A stretch of DNA of 21,339 nucleotides from an uncultured Clostridia bacterium (lineage in GTDB: Bacteria > Bacillota > Clostridia > UBA1381): NCBI GenBank assembly GCA_944391265.1, contig CALXSX010000004.1, forward strand, positions 1 through 21,339, read 5' to 3'. The position numbers were made by a program, and so were the translations under genes. The notes under the pieces are model-generated. The model ran no database searches, had not been told where the DNA came from, and was given only the letters and a program-made list of their open reading frames with translations. The stretch's first letter is position 1. The number at the start of each line of letters is the position of its first letter. Shown here piece after piece: positions 20,502 through 21,339 of this stretch.

Positions 20502-21339
20502 TTACTCCTTTTCTTTAAAATAATCAAATACTGCCTTAGCAGTCCTTTTGTCCACCGCCTCGCACAGCTCGTCAAGCGATGCAGATTTGATTTTTGATAT
20601 GCTGCCGAATTTTGAAATAAGCGCGTTTCTTCTCGCCGAGCCAACGCCCGGTATGCTTTCAAGCTCTGAATGAAAGCTCTTTTGCGTGTGCAGCTTCCTG
20701 AAATACGTCACGGCAGCCCTGTGCACCTCGTCTTGTATCCGCGTTACCAGCCCGAAGGCTCCGCTTATCGGCGGAAGCTCTATCTCCGCATCTGCGCTGA
20801 CGATGCCGCGCGTCTTGTGCTTGTCGTTTTTCACAAGCCCGAAAACGGGTATCTCCGCGTCCATGCTCTCGAGCGTCTGCTGTATCGCCCTCACGTGGCC
20901 TTTGCCGCCGTCTGCAAATATCAGGTCGGGGAGCGGCAGAAATTTTGCCTGTGACGGGAGCAGCTCTCCGCTCTCTATTTTTGACGTCTCCTCGTACGCC
21001 CTGCGTATGCGCCTGTATATAACCTCCTGAGTCGACGCGTAGTCGTTCGCGCCGTCTACTGTTTTTATCCTGAAATTTCTGTATTTTTTAGGCGATTTTT
21101 TGCCGTTTTCAAAAACGACCATTACGCCAACACTGTCTTCGCCCGATATGTTTGAAATATCGTAGCACTCTATCCGCTCCGGGACCTTTTCGAGCATGAG
21201 CGTATTTTTCAGCTCCGCCGCCGGCGAGGTTTTGTTTTCACGCATTTTCCGAAGTATCATGTTGTCAAGCTCTATTTCGGCGTTTTTCCTGACCATCTCG
21301 GCAAGGCGCGCTTTCTCGCCCTTTTGCGGAACGGTCAGC
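20502..21339 (-). CDS. uvrC: Excinuclease ABC subunit C, C-terminal part (5' end outside window)
   Basis: The nuclease subunit of UvrABC nucleotide-excision repair, which makes both incisions around a lesion. About 278 residues are visible. They include the end of the middle region (LTVPQKGEKARLAEMV), the RNase-H-like 5'-incision domain with ECYDISNISGEDSVGVMVVF, DLIFADGGKGHV and DEVHRAAVTYFRKLH (catalytic Asp, Asp, His region), and the paired helix-hairpin-helix at the end (LESIPGVGSARRNALISKFGS). The frame is open to the right edge, so the N-terminal GIY-YIG and UvrB-binding parts lie outside; the ATG at 21296 is internal, not the start. The lipoprotein gene follows by 5 bases. Confidence 0.95.
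   Translation of the reverse strand, partial: LTVPQKGEKARLAEMVRKNAEIELDNMILRKMRENKTSPAAELKNTLMLEKVPERIECYDISNISGEDSVGVMVVFENGKKSPKKYRNFRIKTVDGANDYASTQEVIYRRIRRAYEETSKIESGELLPSQAKFLPLPDLIFADGGKGHVRAIQQTLESMDAEIPVFGLVKNDKHKTRGIVSADAEIELPPISGAFGLVTRIQDEVHRAAVTYFRKLHTQKSFHSELESIPGVGSARRNALISKFGSISKIKSASLDELCEAVDKRTAKAVFDYFKEKE

Overview
The window looks like chromosome from an endospore-forming member of the Clostridia (Firmicutes) with moderate GC content. This rests on a SpoVM peptide, a SigH-type sigma factor and Spo0A lying within 3 kb of each other, on strong AGGAGG-type ribosome binding sites, on frequent TTG/GTG starts, and on the overall gene set. No marker in the window supports naming a genus.

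Layout. (1) 1-2444, minus strand: a fragment of a tailed-phage head module (scaffold, N4-gp56-type major capsid, small head-associated proteins). It breaks off where portal and terminase would be expected. (2) 2610-5281, plus strand: a tight operon luxS - rhaM-like - cmk - plsC-like - HAD phosphatase, closed by a strong terminator. (3) 5368-9620, minus strand: gap, then ybaK followed by a DUF1015 gene, then an orphan MsmK/UgpC-type sugar-ABC ATPase; each unit has its own promoter. (4) 9987-13090, minus strand: an EF-G paralogue with altered GTPase motifs behind a long structured leader, and dapB with a near-consensus promoter. (5) 13220-13507, plus strand: a two-helix membrane miniprotein followed by spoVM. 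(6) 13775-14455, plus strand: a broken secreted gene with a copper-amine-oxidase-N-like domain. (7) 14547-16482, minus strand: zinc-ribbon protein, sigH and spo0A. (8) 16483-17015: a busy intergenic region with the spo0A promoter, repeated TGTCAA and GGAAAT motifs, an opposing plus-strand promoter, and a compact promoter-to-terminator unit that looks like a ~67-nt RNA or an attenuated spo0A leader. (9) 17016-21339: an AraC regulator convergent with a membrane protein, a 62-codon-scale small ORF, an orphan peptide-type substrate-binding lipoprotein, and the 3' part of uvrC running off the right edge.

How it fits together. Most genes are housekeeping: nucleotide and lipid precursors, glycolysis, lysine/peptidoglycan precursors, DNA repair. 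The distinctive content is the sporulation set (spo0A and sigH with separate promoters, spoVM). The items most worth a second look are the terminated RNA upstream of spo0A, the EF-G paralogue lacking two conserved GTPase residues, the miniprotein paired with spoVM, and the truncated prophage. I found no CRISPR array, insertion sequence, rRNA or tRNA. No complete new defence or mobile system is visible.
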